NCBI GenBank assembly: GCA_015068855.1 | Contig: SVJS01000002.1 | Location: 1-64,000 of the forward strand | DNA from: Oscillospiraceae bacterium | GTDB taxonomy: Bacteria > Bacillota > Clostridia > UBA1381 > UBA9506 | Direction: 5' to 3' | Length of the DNA: 64,000 bases | In this document: positions 61,115-64,000 of the stretch, piece by piece | How the letters are laid out: each line of letters begins with the position of its first letter | How positions within the stretch are numbered: position 1 is the stretch's first letter | The notes under the pieces: model-generated | What the model was told of the DNA's origin: nothing | Database searches by the model: none | The model's input: the letters and a program-made list of their open reading frames with translations, nothing else | Made by a program: the position numbers and the translations under genes

Positions 61115-63877
61115 ATGAATCCTTTTTCACATGATACCCATGGGTTTGACGGGCAGGAAACGGACTGGGCAGAGATGGCAAAACAATTCAAAAAAAGAAA
61201 ACCGGTTTTTTGGATTATACTGGCAGCTGTTTTTGTATTTGCTGCCTGCGTTGTTTCGCCAGCCTACAAGCTGTTGATGGAATTTTTGCAGATTCAGGAA
61301 ATCGGAGAGGCATATACCTCGCTGTTTTTCACCAACCTGTGGGCGCGCGTTGCCACCTTATCGGTTGGATTTATAATTATTTTTGCATTTTTTACGGTCA
61401 ACATTCTTTTGATTAAAAAGATAGCGGTAACACCTAATTTTCATGCTGCTTTCTTACAGAAAAAATGGCCGTATTTGCTTTTATCTGTCGTTTTGTCCCT
61501 GTTTTTGGCACGGCTTGCTGGCGGCGGTCTTTATCAGAAACTGCTTTTAGCCATGAACAGCGAAAGCTTTGGGGTCACCGACCCGCTGTTTCAGCAGGAC
61601 GTTGGCTATTATGTTTTTGTTCGTCCGCTTTTGCAGAGCCTTGTCAGTGGCGGGAAAACGCTTCTGATGCTTTCGCTCATTGTTGCGGCAATTGTTTATT
61701 TTCTGATTTTTGTCAAGAACGGACAGAGAAATCTGCGTGAGGCGGTCAAAGAAGAGCCCATGGCCGTTGTGCATCTGATTCTGTTATTGGTTTTATATTT
61801 TGTCTTGTCCGTGCTGACCTATAAATTCACGGCGGAAAACATTTTGTTTTCGTCCTTTGGCTCCGGTATCGCCGGTGCGGGCTATGTGGCGGCGAAGATA
61901 TGGAAGCCGTATTACAAGTTCGTGCCCTATGTGGTTTTGGCCGTTGTTTGTTTTATTCTGTTTTGTCTGTACCGCAAAAAATACCGTCGGGCGCTGGTTG
62001 CTCTGGCGGTGATTCCTGCTTTGTTTATTGCGGTGACGGCGGTGGCTCTGGCGACGGATTCTTTGGTGGTCAGCCCCAATGAGCGGAATTTGGAAAGCCC
62101 CTACATTGCTCACAACATGGAAGCAACCCGCGCGGCCTATGGGCTGGATGCGGTTGCAGAGACAGAGTTTGTACCCAACTATACCATGAGTCAGGCGGAA
62201 ATGAATGAGGATAACACCTGGCTGGCCGGAACGCGCATAGCTGATTTTGGCTCAACGCTTACATCCTACAACCAGTTGCAATTTTTACGGAAATATTATA
62301 GTTTTTATGATGTTGATGTTGTGCCCTATGATATTGATGGCGAATTAAACGTTATCTTTTTGGCGGCAAGGGAAATGAACAAGGATAATGTGGATGAGGC
62401 GGCAAAGTCTTATGCGAATCAGGTTTTTCGCTATACGCATGGTTTTGGCGTTGTGGCAAGCCCGGTCAACCGTGTTACGGCGGAAGGACAGCCTGAATTT
62501 TTGATTAAGGACATCCCGCCCAAATCAACAGGCGGCATGCTGTCTGTGACACAGCCGCGCATTTACTACGGAGAGCTGACGAATGACTATGTTATTGTCG
62601 GCGGCGACAATAAGGAGCTGGACTATTCGCAAGGATTAGAGGATGTTGAATTTACCTATGACGGCGATGCGGGAATTCAAATGAATCTCGTTAATCGGTC
62701 GCTTTTTGCGGCGTATTACAAAGATTATCGCATGCTCTTATCCAGCAACGTCAGTCAGGACAGCCGTTTGCTGATTAATCGTAACGTGTTAGAGCGCGTG
62801 CAAAAGGTGGCGCCTTTTGTGGGCTTTGATGATGACCCGTATCTGGTTGTGGCAGACGACGGAACGCTCCGCTGGATCTTAAACGGCTATACAACTTCAT
62901 CTTACTATCCCTATGCGCAGAGCTACGGCGATGTTAATTATATCCGCAATTCCATTATGGCAGTTGTGGATGCATACAGCGGCGATGTGACGCTATACGT
63001 GATTGATGAAGAAGACCCCATTGCCAGAGCATACAGACGCATTTATCCCAAACTGTTTGCAGAAGGAGGCCTGCCCGAAGAGATTGCCTCTCACACGCGT
63101 GTGCCGGAGTATCTGTTTAAGGTGCAGTCGGCCATGTACTGTCGGTATCATGTGAGTGATGCGGGACAGTTCTATGACAGAGCCGATGTTTGGGACATTG
63201 CAAGGGAAAAATATCAGGATAACGAAATTTACGTTGAGCCCTATTACAACATTATGGAAATTGACGGGCGAAACGAAATGGTGCTCATGCGCCCCTTTGT
63301 TGTGCAGGGCAAGCATAACATGGTTGGGCTTTTGGTACAGCGTAATGACCCGGCCCATTACGGGGACTTGATTTTATATCGCTTCCCCAAGAATGAAACG
63401 GTTTATGGTCCCATGCAGATTGAAAACCGCATTGATAATGACCCGGATATTTCCCGTGAGATGACCCTTTGGGGGCAGGGCGGTTCCAGCGTCATTCGCG
63501 GCAATCTCCTGATTGTGCCTTTCCGTGATGCTCTCCTTTACGTGGAGCCGGTTTATATTACCTCTCAAAATAATGCCTCTCTGCCGGAGTTAAAACGCAT
63601 TGTTGTCAGCTACGGCGATGCGGTGGCTATGGAACCTACGCTGGAAGCCGCACTGCAAGCTGTGTTTGCTAAAAGACAGGGAAGCACGGGCACAGCACCT
63701 CAGCAGGAACCTGAGGAGGGAACAGAGGTGCAGCAGCCGGATATGGACGCTGCGGTGCAGGAATTGCTTGCCGGTTATGACCGCATGAAAGCATCTATGC
63801 AGGCGGGGAACTGGCAGGATATGGGTCAATATATGGAAGAATTGGAGCAGCTCATAGAGGGACTGCGGGCCAGATAA
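61115..63877 (+). CDS. UPF0182 family membrane protein
   Basis: N-terminal 7-TM block, QDVGYYVFVRPLL, ERNLESPYIAHNMEATRAAYGLD, YGELTNDYVIVGG. Confidence 0.93.
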   Translation: MNPFSHDTHGFDGQETDWAEMAKQFKKRKPVFWIILAAVFVFAACVVSPAYKLLMEFLQIQEIGEAYTSLFFTNLWARVATLSVGFIIIFAFFTVNILLIKKIAVTPNFHAAFLQKKWPYLLLSVVLSLFLARLAGGGLYQKLLLAMNSESFGVTDPLFQQDVGYYVFVRPLLQSLVSGGKTLLMLSLIVAAIVYFLIFVKNGQRNLREAVKEEPMAVVHLILLLVLYFVLSVLTYKFTAENILFSSFGSGIAGAGYVAAKIWKPYYKFVPYVVLAVVCFILFCLYRKKYRRALVALAVIPALFIAVTAVALATDSLVVSPNERNLESPYIAHNMEATRAAYGLDAVAETEFVPNYTMSQAEMNEDNTWLAGTRIADFGSTLTSYNQLQFLRKYYSFYDVDVVPYDIDGELNVIFLAAREMNKDNVDEAAKSYANQVFRYTHGFGVVASPVNRVTAEGQPEFLIKDIPPKSTGGMLSVTQPRIYYGELTNDYVIVGGDNKELDYSQGLEDVEFTYDGDAGIQMNLVNRSLFAAYYKDYRMLLSSNVSQDSRLLINRNVLERVQKVAPFVGFDDDPYLVVADDGTLRWILNGYTTSSYYPYAQSYGDVNYIRNSIMAVVDAYSGDVTLYVIDEEDPIARAYRRIYPKLFAEGGLPEEIASHTRVPEYLFKVQSAMYCRYHVSDAGQFYDRADVWDIAREKYQDNEIYVEPYYNIMEIDGRNEMVLMRPFVVQGKHNMVGLLVQRNDPAHYGDLILYRFPKNETVYGPMQIENRIDNDPDISREMTLWGQGGSSVIRGNLLIVPFRDALLYVEPVYITSQNNASLPELKRIVVSYGDAVAMEPTLEAALQAVFAKRQGSTGTAPQQEPEEGTEVQQPDMDAAVQELLAGYDRMKASMQAGNWQDMGQYMEELEQLIEGLRAR

Positions 63878-63922
63878 CGATACAATCAAAAAGATGTATT
63901 TTGCGGAATGGTAAAAAAATAC

Positions 63923-63951
63923 TTGAATTTGTAAGATTTATGTATTATAAT
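63923..63951 (+). promoter_or_regulatory. Promoter for a gene beyond the window
   Basis: TTGAAT, 17-nt spacer, TATAAT. Confidence 0.55.
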
Positions 63952-64000
63952 GTTATGGTAATTGTGCACTAGTAGAGGCGGTCCGCTGCTCGCTTGCCGG

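Overview
This window looks like part of a Firmicutes (Clostridia-type) chromosome, mostly core genome. In order:
- a truncated secreted or surface protein with a 53-aa small ORF behind it, then a REP-like repeat patch
- a PerR / reverse-rubrerythrin / ferritin / Bfd-like peroxide-iron block
- a T-box leader driving an unusual HTH-cupin-AMP-ligase fusion, then a CDF transporter
- the complete S10-spc-alpha ribosomal superoperon, rpsJ to rplQ, with secY, adk, map, infA and rpoA
- a divergent S-layer-homology protein, spoIIM-like, xerD, htpG and an HtrA protease
- a tRNA-Ser with a hairpin-rich duplicated flank
- a SCIFF ranthipeptide precursor with its radical-SAM maturase, and yajC
- sporulation and ion-transport genes
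- the infC-rpmI-rplT operon with an L20-leader-like attenuator
- the dnaD-dnaI-prs-queA operon, rpsO, veg, DUF177-rpmF, DUF512, der, plsY, gpsA, ftsY and a UPF0182 protein
Five short CDSs absent from the ORF track were found by reading: a putative 53-aa peptide, rpmD, rpmJ, SCIFF and rpmF. No CRISPR array, intact prophage, transposase or rRNA operon was seen. The best leads are the T-box (probable AUC/Ile specifier) on an acyl-CoA-ligase fusion, a near-CIRCE operator with a shortened spacer at the htpG promoter, a hairpin mosaic with tRNA-3'-end duplications beside tRNA-Ser, a cloverleaf-shaped inverted-repeat cluster at the dnaD promoter, and the small ORF at 1128. All family calls come from reading the sequence; no database search was run.
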